Source: Mactra quadrangularis (taxonomy: Eukaryota; Mollusca; Bivalvia; Venerida; Mactridae). From it: a DNA stretch of 64,000 nucleotides. Below the pieces are notes generated by a model. The model did not search any database. It was not told the DNA's origin and saw only the letters and a list, made by a program, of their open reading frames with translations. A program made the position numbers and the translations under genes. How positions within the stretch are numbered: the first letter of the stretch is position 1; every line of letters starts with the position of its first letter. Positions 1 through 11,879 of the stretch are shown one piece after another. The stretch spans positions 40,067,733-40,131,732 of the forward strand of contig CM046299.1 of assembly GCA_025267735.1 (NCBI GenBank). Reading direction: 5' to 3'.

Positions 1-257
1 ATTTAATAAATGTTCAAAATTTTATTCAAATCGGCCAACTTTCACTTTTTTGGGAGGAAAGTGTTCAGGTACCTTAAACGGTGGTTCAGGCTACAAACAA
101 TATTCACAATTTAAAGATTTTCGATACATTTCTTTTGTATCCAAACCTTTAAATAGCACTGTACGCGAGAGCTCAACCATGCACTGTTTCAAGTATATGG
201 TATGCATAGACCGTGCTGATCGCCTGTGGGTATAAACAATATTTTAAACAAACTTAC

Positions 258-320
258 CGTTCAGTGCCAACAGTTGCAAGTATTCTTGTTGTTGCTTGGC
301 GCAGATACGACAGTCATGTA
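258..320 (-). CDS. MYD88: MyD88-like adaptor, coding exon 2 (intermediate segment)
   Basis: A 63-nt exon with acceptor TTTTTTTACAG (AG is the complement of 321-322) and donor GTAAGT (complement of 252-257). Reading from the one-base carry-over of exon 1 gives IHDCRICAKQQQEYLQLLAL. The DC and KQQQE residues match the short linker after the MyD88 death domain (vertebrate forms have DCQKYILKQQQE). It ends in phase 1, so translation continues in an exon left of the window. It is too short to recognise alone; the in-phase join and motif position support it. I see no TIR-domain exon between 1 and 257. Confidence 0.65.
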
Positions 321-336
321 CTGTAAAAAAAGAAAA

Positions 337-413
337 ATTGATTGATCGATTGATTGATTGATTGATTGATTAATTGACTGACTGACTGACTGACTGACTG
401 ACTGACTGACTGA

Positions 414-460
<47 letters not shown>

Positions 461-1092
461 GCCGGCCGGCCGGACCCGACCCGACCCAACCGACCCGACC
501 GACCGACCGACCGACCGACCGACCGACCGACCGACTGACCGACCGACCGACTGGCGGACGGACGGACGGACGGACGGACGGACGGACGGACGGACGGACG
601 GACGGACGGACGGACGGACGGACGGACGGACGGACGGACGGACGGACGGACGGACGGACGGACGGACGGACGGACGGACGGACGGACTGACTGACTGACT
701 GACTGACTGACTGACTGACTGACTGACTGACTGACTGACTGACTGACTGACTGACTGACTGACTGACTGACTGACTGACTGACTGACTGACTGACTGACT
801 GACTGACTGACTGACTGACTGACTGACTGACTGACTGACTGAATGACTGAATGAATGACTGAATGAATGACGGGCGGACTGACTGACTGACGGGCGGACT
901 GACTGACTGACTGACTGACTGACTGACTGACTGATTGACTGACTGACTGACTGACTGACTGACTGACTGACTGACTGACTGACTGACTGACTGACTGACT
1001 GACTGACTGACTGACTGACTGACTGACTGACTGACTGACTGACTGATGGGCGGACGGACGGACGGACGGACGGACGGACGGATGGATGAATC
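337..1092. repeat. Compound tetranucleotide array in intron 1 of the MyD88-like gene
   Basis: About 750 bp of four-base units kept in one register: GATT, then GACT, GGCT, GGCC, GACC, a long GGAC block (about 553-686), a long GACT block (about 687-840), a short GAAT-containing stretch, GACT again, and finally GGAC/GGAT. Neighbouring blocks differ by single substitutions of the same unit. Long open frames through it are a by-product of a stop-free unit, not coding. Confidence 0.97.
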
Positions 1093-1303
1093 CTATGTTT
1101 GATCCTATATACTAGGAGTCCACACAATCTGTCTGATTCTGTATGTCTGATATATATACATGTTTTTTATCGACTCGATATGTTGTTTGTCGGCGATACC
1201 TAATCCGCGCCTTTAAGTCAAATTTTACTAGATTTACATAATACTCCAATAAAACAAATCACTTCAAAATTAATCTAAGTATTAAAAAAAAAATCAAACT
1301 TAC

Positions 1304-1700
1304 TTAAATTAGCACGAATATTCTTCACCAGTTCACTTCGCCCTATACATAGCAGACAGGTGACTAAATCAAACACTGTAGATTGCCTTTCCTTCATTTC
1401 TCGCAAAGTATCGTAGGCGGGAGATTTGAACGCCGAGATTTCATGTGGACCAATCCCAGATAGCTCTGCAAGTCCTCTATAATCATTATAAATTTTCTGC
1501 TTTTGTTTGTCGAGACGAGCAACAAGTTTACCATTTGATATTCCACTCTCAATCATGCCTGATGTACTGATTAGTAATTTACTAAGAGGGGTCTCCCTCA
1601 TCTCCCTAATTTCGCCCTCTTTAAAAACACCGCGCATCTTTGACGTGATACGGTCATCGTTAGCATCCAAGTTCAATTGCTGCACTCCATATTGCTCCAT
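1304..1700 (-). CDS. MYD88: MyD88-like adaptor, coding exon 1 (death domain)
   Basis: First coding exon of a gene read right to left. The chosen start is the ATG at 1700-1698; the frame is open a little further upstream but only with a GTG. It encodes 132 codons plus one base and ends at a consensus donor (GTAAGT, complement of 1298-1303). Residues about 52-132 resemble a death domain, with DYRGLAEL near residue 73, an EI..F segment near 87, and CLLCIGRSELV near 115-125, matching the pattern of MyD88 death domains (family knowledge). MyD88 links Toll and IL-1 receptors to IRAK kinases in the cytoplasm. The phase-1 end joins exactly to the exon at 258-320, which adds the DC…KQQQE segment that follows the death domain in MyD88. 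Another death-domain adaptor remains possible because the TIR domain is outside the window. Confidence 0.75.
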
Positions 1701-1718
1701 ACTGATTCGTTCGATCAC

Positions 1719-2198
1719 AAAAACAGAAATAAAACAAGTTTAAGTGATCGAAGTTGATTTAATTTCCTGCTCATAAGTACGTAAATACATACATATGGAC
1801 ATTTAACTTAAGTCGTGTGTATGAATTGGGTACCCAAAATAACGATCATGTACTCGTATGTGGTGTAAGTACGATCAATAATAAATATCTGCCCTAGTGT
1901 ATTGCTTTTCAAAAGGAATTGAAAGCACTCCATTGCAGTGAAGGATTTGACTATTCATACGAGAGCTGTTTTCTATTGCAGTGACCATTATGATAGACAA
2001 ACATTTAACGATTCCTTTTTTTCTGATTTAAATTCTGCAATTATGATTGTGGTTGCAAACAGACACAATGATACACAATTTAGCTTAGTAGTTTGGATGT
2101 TTCCATGGGTGTTAGAACCACGTGGGTCAGGTAAGTAACAATAGATTGTGAGTTGAATAGTGATAACCGAACGATAATATGTATACCGTTCTGTATTT
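1719..2198. other. 5' flank of the MyD88-like gene; no gene seen
   Basis: AT-rich sequence upstream of the MyD88-like start codon. A promoter must lie in or beyond this stretch, but I see no convincing TATA box or clustered sites, and the short open frames lack codon structure. Confidence 0.4.
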
Positions 2199-2456
2199 GG
2201 AAGCTAGCTCAGTTGGTAGCACACCAGTCTACTGATCGAGGGGTCGTGGATTCGATTCCCGGGCGGGGCATACTTTCGTGGAGCTTGGTTATGAAATTAT
2301 TTCACGACCATTCTCCCTCCTACCAATAATTCTTAATTATGTAGGGCAGTTGTCAGTCTCTGACGAAAGTATGTGCTTAGTAGATGGTTAACAGCATTTA
2401 TATGACCTATACAACGTGTTGCTACGGCGTAAAACCCAAAAACAAACAAACAAACT
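2199..2456 (+). mobile_element. tRNA-derived SINE, family A, copy 1
   Basis: The tRNA-like head has an A box (TAGCTCAGTTGG, about 2204) and a B box (GGATTCGATTCC, about 2249), followed by a non-tRNA body and a CAAA-rich tail. The same body (ACTTTCGTGGAGCTTGGT…GGCAGTTGTCAGT…) recurs at 23846, 41830, 46796 and, as a fragment, at 18835, so this is a dispersed SINE rather than a tRNA gene. Confidence 0.9.
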
Positions 2457-4070
2457 GTATTAGGAATACCTTTCATTGAAGAAATATAGGATAGACAAGA
2501 CTGGTTTATTTGGTCGATTTTTTAAATTTTACATTTTAAATTAATGCTAATTATTTTCATCTAAATTATGGGTTCATTCTTTTTATTGTTATGGTTATAA
2601 TCATTTTCATTTTGACACTTTTTATTTTGTTTTTTTTTTACATAGGCAGCTTCGATCCGAACACCTCGACCATACATTGAATGAATTCCTTGCGAATGGC
2701 TGCGGGGTTCTAAATGGGTTACAAAGCAGAAGAGTTTGTTTTGGCCACACTGTTTATCAGAGTACATGTATACATGTATTAATATTGCGACTTCTGTGTC
2801 GACGAAATTAAATCTGTGTTGATTGTGGTGTTTTAAATCGGCCTATGAAATTATTTTTCGCCGTATGCAAAACATGTTAGGGTCATTTGAAAGAACAAGG
2901 CATTAGCTATACATCTGAGAAATGGAAAGATTAATAAGGGAGAAAATGGCCACTAATTAAACTTGGGTAAAACTACCATTTACGTTGGAATTTGACTAGT
3001 TATAAGTAATTTCGATCCATGTAAAGTGTTTTTGTCTCGAAGCCGTGTTGGTGGTTTATGGTTTTTGTGTGTGACCATAGCAAATATTCATCGCAATCAC
3101 GTGTGTGCTTAATGTAGTTTCAACGAATCTACTCACTCCAGGGGTCACTAAATCCGATAGGACACACTATGAAATTAAGAAAAAAATATTTAAAAAAACT
3201 TTTAGGGGGAAAGTGCAAAAGGACCAAAACTTCATTTAGATATTTTAAAAATAAAAAATGCTCCGGATACCTGAAACATACAGCTTTCTCGTGTCATTTG
3301 CACAAATTTGATAAAAAAACAGGCAAGGCTTCTCTTCTTAACTTACATCAGCATGGGTATTTCTTTTCCGCCTTATTTATAGTAACGCGAGTAATCAAAT
3401 AAAACCTCAAAATACTTTACAATTTTACAAAAAAATAAAAGCAACCAAATGAAAGAAGACTGTTTAAACATTTTTACAACATTTGCACAAAATCGATACC
3501 TTAATTTGAAATAAAAGAAATATATAGAGTCCTCACACTCGTTAAATACGTACGTATTCGCACACGTATTATATTTTGTCAACAAACCCTAATAAAAATC
3601 GGTCCCGTATACATTACCGTGTACGAGTTAAAACTATACTTTCATTACATAATATTCGTATTATATATAAGGTAGTGTGCATGTATTTATATAAAGACGT
3701 ATTTATTATTTTATAATCATAAGATATTGACTCTGATGCTAGTGGATCGTTCAAAGAATTTTCCCCTATACTTTTCCATTGTAAATCGAATGTCGACTTG
3801 AGGTTATATATGTATGGGTCTAAAAGTTGGACATGAGAATGAATTCTATATCCGAGGCTCAGTCATATGTACTCGTATGTGTGAGTACTAAGAGTGCCGT
3901 GTAAAAATATTACACATAATTATAAAGAAATTTGTAGTTATATAATTATTATCATGCAGTACTATATGGGTCCTAAAACGTTCTAATATCTATAAGATGA
4001 GATTCTGAGATATTTCACTTCTGTCGCGTGATGATTTCATTTTAAAATGTTATTCATTTTTATGTCATGG
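2457..4070. other. Intergenic, no gene or named element seen
   Basis: AT-rich, no conserved coding pattern. The short open frames here (for example 3169-3402) look like lysine-rich chance translations of A-rich DNA. Confidence 0.5.
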
Positions 4071-4074
4071 TCAA

Positions 4075-4914
<840 letters not shown>

Positions 4915-4918
4915 TCAA

Positions 4919-6264
4919 CTGTATTTGTAAAATCATTGACACTAAATTAAATGTATAACCGAGTTTTAACAAAAAATATGCAGTTAGTATATAGTGTATT
5001 TTGAAATGTTTATTGCGGTGAACTCCCTCGGGTACATGTATAAATTCCAGCCACCTTAATACTTAGTACATTGTATTTTAAAGCAATCCTATCCGTAGAT
5101 TGTGAAATATAAAATAAAAGTCAAAGAAAATTACTAAAATCATACCGTTTTTATACTGACGGGACATGTTTTTATACAAAAAAAATAATTTTGCAGTTGT
5201 TTATAAATTTGCACTAAATGTGTCGGGTATGACTAAACAGTGCATACAGAGACATAGATAACATATCTAATTCCCTGGTGCATATGACTCCTATTCACGA
5301 ATATCATTCTCGTACCCAGAGCGTAGTAAGATTCTCGATATTCTTAAAACCTCGGGGTACGAGAACGACGAATATGAGATTTCGTCAAAGTGCGAATATG
5401 ACTTTTAGTTTTCAAATAATTCTAAATATACTATAAATAAAAATACCATTAAAGCACTGCCGCGTTGCATTCAAATGTTTCTATACAGTACAGTTTTAAA
5501 TAATGTTTTAGAACAGTTGAAATTTAAGTTGAAATCTGCGAACGTGCAGCTTTGAGTTTTTACCTTTTCAATTCAACTTCAACTGTTTTTCTTTGGCATA
5601 ATTTGAATAAAAGGCTTTTAATAACGGCTTGAGAAATTTAAGACTGTATTACTTATCATTTTGTGACGTATGGAATGACATAGGGAAATACCCTAAAATT
5701 TTGATGGTTTAAATTTAGATAATAATCCATAAGAAAATAAGAACAGATCATTCATTAGTTCAAATCAATAAATGAATGAATAAACGTGCATATGCCGTGT
5801 TTTTGTGATTAGTAAAGATCAAAGCAAGGGATTTTGATAAAGTTTGAGTGCCCCTCCCCCATCCGTAAAATAAGTAGGCATAACTAACATGTAAAACTTA
5901 AATATTTATTGTGAAATTAGTACGTAATTATCGTAAGCTTGTGTAACATTATTTTGATTGATATATAATGGTCTTTTTGCCTAAACTTATTTCATCCATG
6001 GACAGTGACTATTTAGCGCAATATAACATTAATTATATTTTTGTAGTTTAGATAAGACGGACGAACTTTAGCTAAAACCAACTCACCGGGTTGGGTTGGT
6101 TTTTATACTCATTTTTAAAGGGAGGTAATATTTGCTCTACATAAATAATGGCGCCAAATTAGTAATAATAAATATCCATCGATATCAGGTTTGATATTTT
6201 TATTTTCCTCGATTAAGTTGTGCTAAAATGCAAATGATTCTGAAATGATGATTTTAATTATTTT
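4919..6264. other. Intergenic, no gene seen; two small inverted repeats
   Basis: AT-rich sequence with an inverted repeat around ATTCTCGTACCC/GGGTACGAGAA (about 5305-5370) and another around AACAGTTGAA…TTCAACTGTT (about 5512-5588). Either may be a remnant of a MITE. No coding pattern. Confidence 0.4.
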
Positions 6265-6269
6265 CCAAT

Positions 6270-6862
6270 TTGTATGGATCAGTAAGTTTATCCAAATGGT
6301 TCCACATCAAATGCATCAGCTTACCTCTTGCTGCATACAACTGCATAACTCCAAATACCAGTTGGATATGTTGTACATGCGGACTTCCAAATTTCTCATC
6401 AACCCTGTTTGAGACCACCATGGCCGAATCATTTGCTACATCTATAGCTACAGAAAATTCGTATAGTATCCTTGAGAAAACTAATGAACAACCAACAACA
6501 CCCTCATATATAGACGCCACTGTAAACAGCGTCTGCTCATTGGACAGCCCCATTGGATCACCTAGGCACACTTTTTGGCTTCTTTTGTCTGAATCTGACC
6601 CAGATATAGTCATTGGTAACGAGACATGGCTCCACAGTGGAATATATGAACGGGAGATAGTTCCAACCGGTTACCAAATATTGGCCAGAAGAGACCGGGG
6701 CAGCAGTCCATTTGGTGGGGTTATCATAGCCGCAAAAGAAAACATTACTGGAAGAGATTTACACCTCCAAACCACAGCAGAAATAACAGCAGCATGCATT
6801 GAATGCTCTAACAGTCAACAACTCATTATCATTTCTGCCTACCGACCTCCCAGCTCTGACTG
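6270..6862 (+). pseudogene. LINE fragment: PHD-like zinc finger and endonuclease N-terminus
   Basis: Early residues show a treble-clef/PHD-like end (WFHIKC…SWICCTCGLPNF), as in the first ORF of some molluscan LINEs. After a junction comes the endonuclease start: DPDIVIGNETWL with the catalytic Glu, a GGVIIA strand, then AYRPPSS. The direct fusion of zinc finger to endonuclease suggests an internal deletion. The frame is lost near 6840-6870 and the endonuclease continues one frame over. Confidence 0.8.
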
Positions 6863-7958
6863 CCTACATGAGAGAGATCAGAGACCAAATTCATTTGCTT
6901 CAAACACAGAACCCGAAAGCAACTATATGGCTTGCAGGCGATTTCAACCTGCCTGACATTAACTGGGACACAGGTGCTATAACATCCAATGCATACAGAA
7001 ACGAGATCAACCAGGCGTTCCTTGACATGGTGTACGACTCGGGATTAGAACAAATGGTCAAATTTGCAACCCGAGGCCCAAACACTCTTGATTTGTTTCT
7101 TACCAATAGGCCATCATTGGTTGTCAAATCCAAACCCATACCAGGTGTGAGTGATCACGACATTGTATTCATAGAAGCCGGGGCACAGGCAACAAGGAAA
7201 AGGCTACCAAGGCGAAAGATACATTTGTGGAAAAGCACAGATCTTGACGCTCTGAAAGAGTCTGTACGAAACCTGACATCAAGATTCCTCACTGACTTCA
7301 ATGTTGATACTGACATCAACGTGCTCTGGAATGCGTTCAAGACAGCATGTACCACCATCATGGAAGACCATGTGCCATCCAAGCTCACCACAAGCCGCTT
7401 CAACCAGCCATGGATCAACCACAGGATTAAACGCCTATCCCGGCGGAAGAAGCGAGCCTACAAGAAAATGAAGACTAGCCAAACCCAGTCTGATATAGAT
7501 GCCTACAAGTTCCTACAGAAGCAGACCCAACAGGAGTGCAAGAGAGCATATAACACCTATGTTAACGACATTGTATCCTCAGACAAGAATGCCAAGAAAC
7601 TTTACTCTTTTATCAATGGGAAGCAGTGTGAAAGCAGCGGTGTTCCTTTACTAAAGAAAGGTGGATTGGGATTTAGTGACCCTCTGACAAAAGCCAAGAT
7701 ACTAAACGACCAGTTTAGTAGTGTGTTCACCACAGAGGATACATCACACATCCCCACCATGGATACAGACCCATACCCACCTATGCTCTCCTTCCACATT
7801 GAATCCAAAGGTGTTGAAAAACTCTTGTCCGACTTAGATCCTCACAAAGCACAGGGACCTGACAACATCCCGACCCGTCTCTTGAAGGAGTGCGCAGTCC
7901 AGATAGCACCAGCATTGACTCTAGTATTCATGGCGTCCCTCAAACAAAGTACTGTGCC
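6840..7958 (+). pseudogene. LINE fragment: endonuclease C-terminus and linker to RT
   Basis: Endonuclease motifs WLAGDFNLPDINW and GVSDHD (the C-terminal catalytic Asp/His) are intact. A basic linker (RRKKRAYKKMK) and the pre-RT segment (AQGPDNIPTRLLKECA) follow. Translation then runs into the inserted hAT-like element at 7959 and is closed by stops inside it. Confidence 0.88.
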
Positions 7959-9936
7959 CAGTCACCGCGAAACATGGCGGACCGACGGACATGTCCGGCA
8001 AAAATTTAGAAGGTCCGTCGATTTGCGCAGGTTCACAGGACCGACTGTCCGTCAAAATCTACACCTGAGAATATTAACATTTATCCGAAAACGGGACAAT
8101 TTTTATGTCAACGATACGGTAATTCCTTGCTACATTTTAATTAGTTAAAAAATATAAATAGACATGCAATCGGCAAGCAGAGTTGTGGTATATTCGGCGA
8201 GAAAGTAACGTTAACTAATTTACGACAATCGTCATATTATGTGACAAGTTGACCGTGAAGTCAGTTACTATATATGCCATGAGTATTTCGGTATTTATCA
8301 TAATAATTTCGAGTTGTAATATTGACTTATTACGTCACAAATTGTCATGTTCACGGGGGAGTCGATATTTTAATTGTTTGCAGCAATTAAAATCAATATT
8401 AATCTTTTGTTTGGTGACGAACATGTTTTCGCAACTTCGAACGAAAATTGATGTTAGCAATTTAATATGTGTGTCAAATAATGGCCGGTTTTGAAAGAAA
8501 ACGATATCGGCGATTGCAGAAAATTGATTTTCTTTGTTTCAATTTACTTATAATTGTCAATGACGCATAAAATGAAACATAAAAACCAACCTAACAAATT
8601 TTCAACGAATGTGCGTATTCTATCGATGTGCATAGACGCACAGTGTCGTTTGCTGATCGTGAAAGGAATGAAAGCATGATGTTGTCTATCGATATGAATT
8701 GAAGAAAACGCAATACCGTCTACCTAACAGTTTATGACTCGTAATTGTGGAATTCACTCTTATATTTCAAAAATAGCGCAGATTTTCGGCACATACGCGC
8801 GAACTTAAAATCATAAACAAAATTGTAAAATTTTCACAAAAGTAATCGTCAAAAACCTGTTTTGACATTAATTTACAACAAAATAATGCTATTAATCACA
8901 ATTTAGAATTCTATTTCGTAAAAATGAAATCCCTTCGATCATTGTGACGTTATGCTATTTGTTTTCGCAACCCAGGAAAATATAAGTAAAACATTCTTAA
9001 ATCTTAGTCAGTAATGTAATAAGCTTACACCAAGAGTGTAAGTAAGGATAGAAAATGTAAACTTTAATTAATTAGCATAAACTGAACAATTTAACTTATT
9101 CTAACCGGGGGAGTATTTTTTAATATTAATAATGGGGTTTAGTTTATAAAAATATTTTGAAGGAGCCAAACCCGGTCAAAAACGATGGGAACCGTCTGAC
9201 ACGGCCAAAATTAATAAACTAAACAAAATGACAGAAGTACTAGCAAAAGCGGCCCTACTACAGGAACCAGGCACACGTTTCCTACTACAGTCAGATCTCG
9301 ATACAACGACATCCGTTACAACGACATTCTCGTTATACTGACATATTTTATGGGAACCGATACCAACATGTACTTTGTCGGAAGTATTCATTACACTGAC
9401 ATATGCATTATAACGACACTTTTCCAGGAAACGAACGATGTCGTTGTATCGAGATCTGACTGTATTGTATAAAGACAAAAGGTCTCTAACGTCTGTTCAA
9501 CAGTCGTAATTTTCAAATCGTCACCACACTCGTAGAAACGGCCTGATCGTCAAATCTTTTTTTTTCACTATTCTAGAAAGGATTATTCTACATAAAATAT
9601 TTTCTATATGAAGAAAATATTTTACAATTAATGAAATGGTCCCATATACATGTATTCCCAAATTGCCCTAAACCTTGTCCGATGACAAACAACACAACCA
9701 CAAAGAAGGATTGCTACACCATATATCTGAAAGAATGTTTTGAGATTATGCATAATTTTAATTGTTAATTATTGAACAATAAAGTCATTGTTATGCAAAT
9801 CCATGAGTTTTAGTTGTCAATTCAATAAAATATGTTAAATATCTCCGGTCCTGTAAAACTTAGCCCGGTCCTGTAAAATTAGAATCTTTACAGGACCTAC
9901 TGTCCTGTAAAAATTTGCTGAGTTTCGCTGTGACTG
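7959..9936. mobile_element. hAT-like non-autonomous element inserted in the LINE
   Basis: Terminal inverted repeats CAGTCAC(C/A)GCGAAAC (15 bp, one mismatch) are bounded by a perfect 8-bp duplication ACTGTGCC (7951-7958, 9937-9944), the duplication length of hAT transposons. No transposase is evident in 1.98 kb. Subterminal repeats of a 'TCCTGTAAA' type lie at 9845-9915, with a related fragment at about 30437-30530. The interior shares segments with the elements at 16240, 18968 and 60286, and contains a MITE at 9288. Confidence 0.88.
9288..9462. mobile_element. pogo/Tigger-like MITE nested in the hAT-like element
   Basis: 175 bp with terminal inverted repeats CAGTCAGATCTCGATACAAC (near-perfect over about 25 bp), flanked by TA (9286-9287, 9463-9464). 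Ends beginning CAGT…CTCGATA with a TA duplication are typical of pogo-type Tc1/mariner elements (family knowledge). Confidence 0.9.
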
Positions 9937-9944
9937 ACTGTGCC

Positions 9945-11283
9945 CAAGGATTGGAAGACGGCTCTTGTAACCCCTATCTTCAAAAAGGGTGACCGTACAT
10001 CTCCAGCCAATTACAGACCAATATCTCTGACGTCTGTCTGCTGCAAGCTTATGGAACACATCGTTCACAGTCAAGTGATGAAGCACTTAGACCAACACAA
10101 CATACTTTCGGATGCACAACACGGCTTTCGTAAGAAGAGGTCATGTGAGAGTCAGCTTGCCATCACTATACAAGATCTAGCCAAAGGCATTGAAGACGGT
10201 GACCAGATTGACGCGATACTGCTCGACTTCAGTAAGGCTTTCGACAAGGTCCCTCACCACCGCCTTGCACAGAAACTGCATCATTACGGCACCAGGGGTC
10301 CCTTACTACAGTGGATAAAAAGTTTCCTATCCAGTCAAAGTCAGCAGGTTGTTGTTGAAGGACACACGTCTCCGTCAGCTCCAGTTACCTCCGGTGTTCC
10401 CCAAGGTTCCGTCCTGGGGCCTCTTCTCTTTCTCCTGTACATAAATGACATGCCAGCAAAGGTCAGTTCTACTAATAGACTATTCACAGATGATGGTTTA
10501 TTGTACAGAAGAATCAAAAGCCAACAAGACACAAACATCCTCCAAGAGGACCTTGCTAAGCTGCAACAATGGGAGGCTGACTGGCAGATGCAGTTCAACC
10601 CTTCGAAGTGCGAGACCATTCGGATCACCAGAAAGCGCAACCCAATAAAGACAGACTACTACATACATGGACAGAAACTGGCCACAGTCCCTAGTGGGAA
10701 GTATCTCGGTGTTACACTCCATGAAAAGCTCCTCTGGAATGAGCATGTCGACAATGTCACCAAGAAGGCAAATAACACACTCGCTTTCCTAAGGAGAAAC
10801 ATCACCAGCTGCCCACCAGATGTGAAGGCACAATGCTACAAGACGCTGGTCCAACCAATCATGGAGTATGCTGCATCAATATGGGACCCCCACACCAGTA
10901 CGAACATCAACAAATTGGAAGCGGTCCAGAGACGGGCAGCACGATTTGTCACTGGAGACTACCACAGGACAAATAGTGCCTGCCAGATGATAAAATCGCT
11001 TGGATGGCCATCACTACAACAGCGCAGAGCAGATGCCAAGCTTGTGCTTATGTACCGAACCATCCACAACTTGGTTGAAATTCCATGCTCTGCCTACTAC
11101 CACCCTGCTGTTATATCCACCAGAGGACCAACCATTCGGTACCTGTTGCCATTCTGCCGCACTGACATATACAGGCACTCCTTCATCCCGTCATCGATTC
11201 GGCTGTGGAACGGACTGCCCGAAGTCATAGTCCAATCCCCCACCTTGGACAGCTTCAAGGCGGGGCTGGGCTCTCTCCACTAG
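9945..11283 (+). pseudogene. LINE fragment: reverse transcriptase
   Basis: RT blocks in order: TPIFKKGDRTSPANYRPISL, HGFRKKRSCESQL, the first catalytic Asp in ILLDFSKAFDKVPH, SGVPQGSVLGPLLF, the active-site block LFTDDGLLY, and GKYLGVTL. A C-terminal LINE region runs to the stop at 11281-11283. The usual (F/Y)ADD is FTDD here; both aspartates remain. The first codons came from the LINE half on the far side of the inserted element. Confidence 0.92.
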
Positions 11284-11594
11284 ACGCACTACAATGTTTT
11301 TATCTACTTTTATCCCTGCACCGTTTTAGCGCCTCACAGTCACTTTGTAAATAGTCACCAGTGTGTCGATGCTCCAGAGAGGGCCCTGCACTCATACAGG
11401 AAGAAGAAGAAGGCTTATGCTTTTCGACACTTGTTACTTGAAGTTGAGTTATGTCGGCCTAGCATTCATTCGAACCACTGCACTTGTGTAATCGTCCAAA
11501 GTATTATATTTATGGAACCTTCATATAAACATTGTATTTGATTTCGAGAAATGAAAATCTGTTAACATCTGATAATGCACTCCCTGTTATTCTT

Positions 11595-11780
11595 TGGTAA
11601 GTAGTCAAGTGGATGAAACCATGCTTAGAGATCGAAAGGTGCCGAGTTCAATTCCATTATTCCCACCAGGGGCAGTGGCACAGCTGATTTTCTCAAGAAA
11701 GAAATTTACATAAGATCGCTTTCATTTGCCCAAGTGTAAATGGGTGCCTGCAAGAGGGGAATAATTCTGTTGTGATTATA
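11595..11780 (+). repeat. Degenerate tRNA-SINE-like fragment
   Basis: A B-box-like GAGTTCAATTCC (about 11643) follows a tRNA-like head with ACCATGCTTAGAGATCGAAAGG. The body has no clear match to the two main SINE families in the window, so this is a weak call. Confidence 0.4.
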
Positions 11781-11879
11781 TGTCGGCTGCCCTAGGTGTA
11801 GTTAAAAGGCTGCCTTAGGTGGAGTTAAAAGACTCCCCAGGAAGATAGTCCTAAATTATATTTTATTATACTGACGTTC

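Larger units (their letters stand above)
6265..11413 (+). mobile_element. Degenerate CR1/jockey-type LINE, interrupted by a hAT-like element
   Basis: A non-LTR retrotransposon: a zinc-finger (PHD-like) fragment, an apurinic-type endonuclease, then a reverse transcriptase ending at 11283. It has a short 3' UTR and a terminal GAA-repeat tail (about 11399-11413). It is 5'-truncated, frameshifted inside the endonuclease near 6840-6870, and split at 7959-9936 by another transposon. Removing that insert and one copy of its 8-bp target duplication puts the two LINE halves back in one frame. No intact mobilising protein remains. The exact clade was assigned by motif memory, not phylogeny. Confidence 0.92.

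Noticed and set aside
261..1127. 288-codon minus-strand open frame rich in Ser-Val-Arg-Pro and Ser-Val-Ser-Gln
   Set aside because: It is the translation of a stop-free tetranucleotide array; no start context or non-repeat coding sequence supports a protein.
1507..1743. Plus-strand open frame of 78 codons
   Set aside because: Antisense shadow of MyD88-like exon 1.
2199..2275. tRNA gene candidate (also 29505, 48571, 42060 and 47040 regions)
   Set aside because: tRNA-like heads are joined to repeated SINE bodies and tails, with imperfect cloverleaf pairing; they are SINE promoters.
6799..8148. Single 449-codon gene with endonuclease domain
   Set aside because: Its last ~60 codons come from the inserted hAT-like element, and its start lies inside the endonuclease; it is a broken LINE fragment.
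9820..9920. TCCTGTAAA clusters as a regulatory site array
   Set aside because: They are subterminal repeats of the hAT-like element and recur near 30470 in a related fragment.
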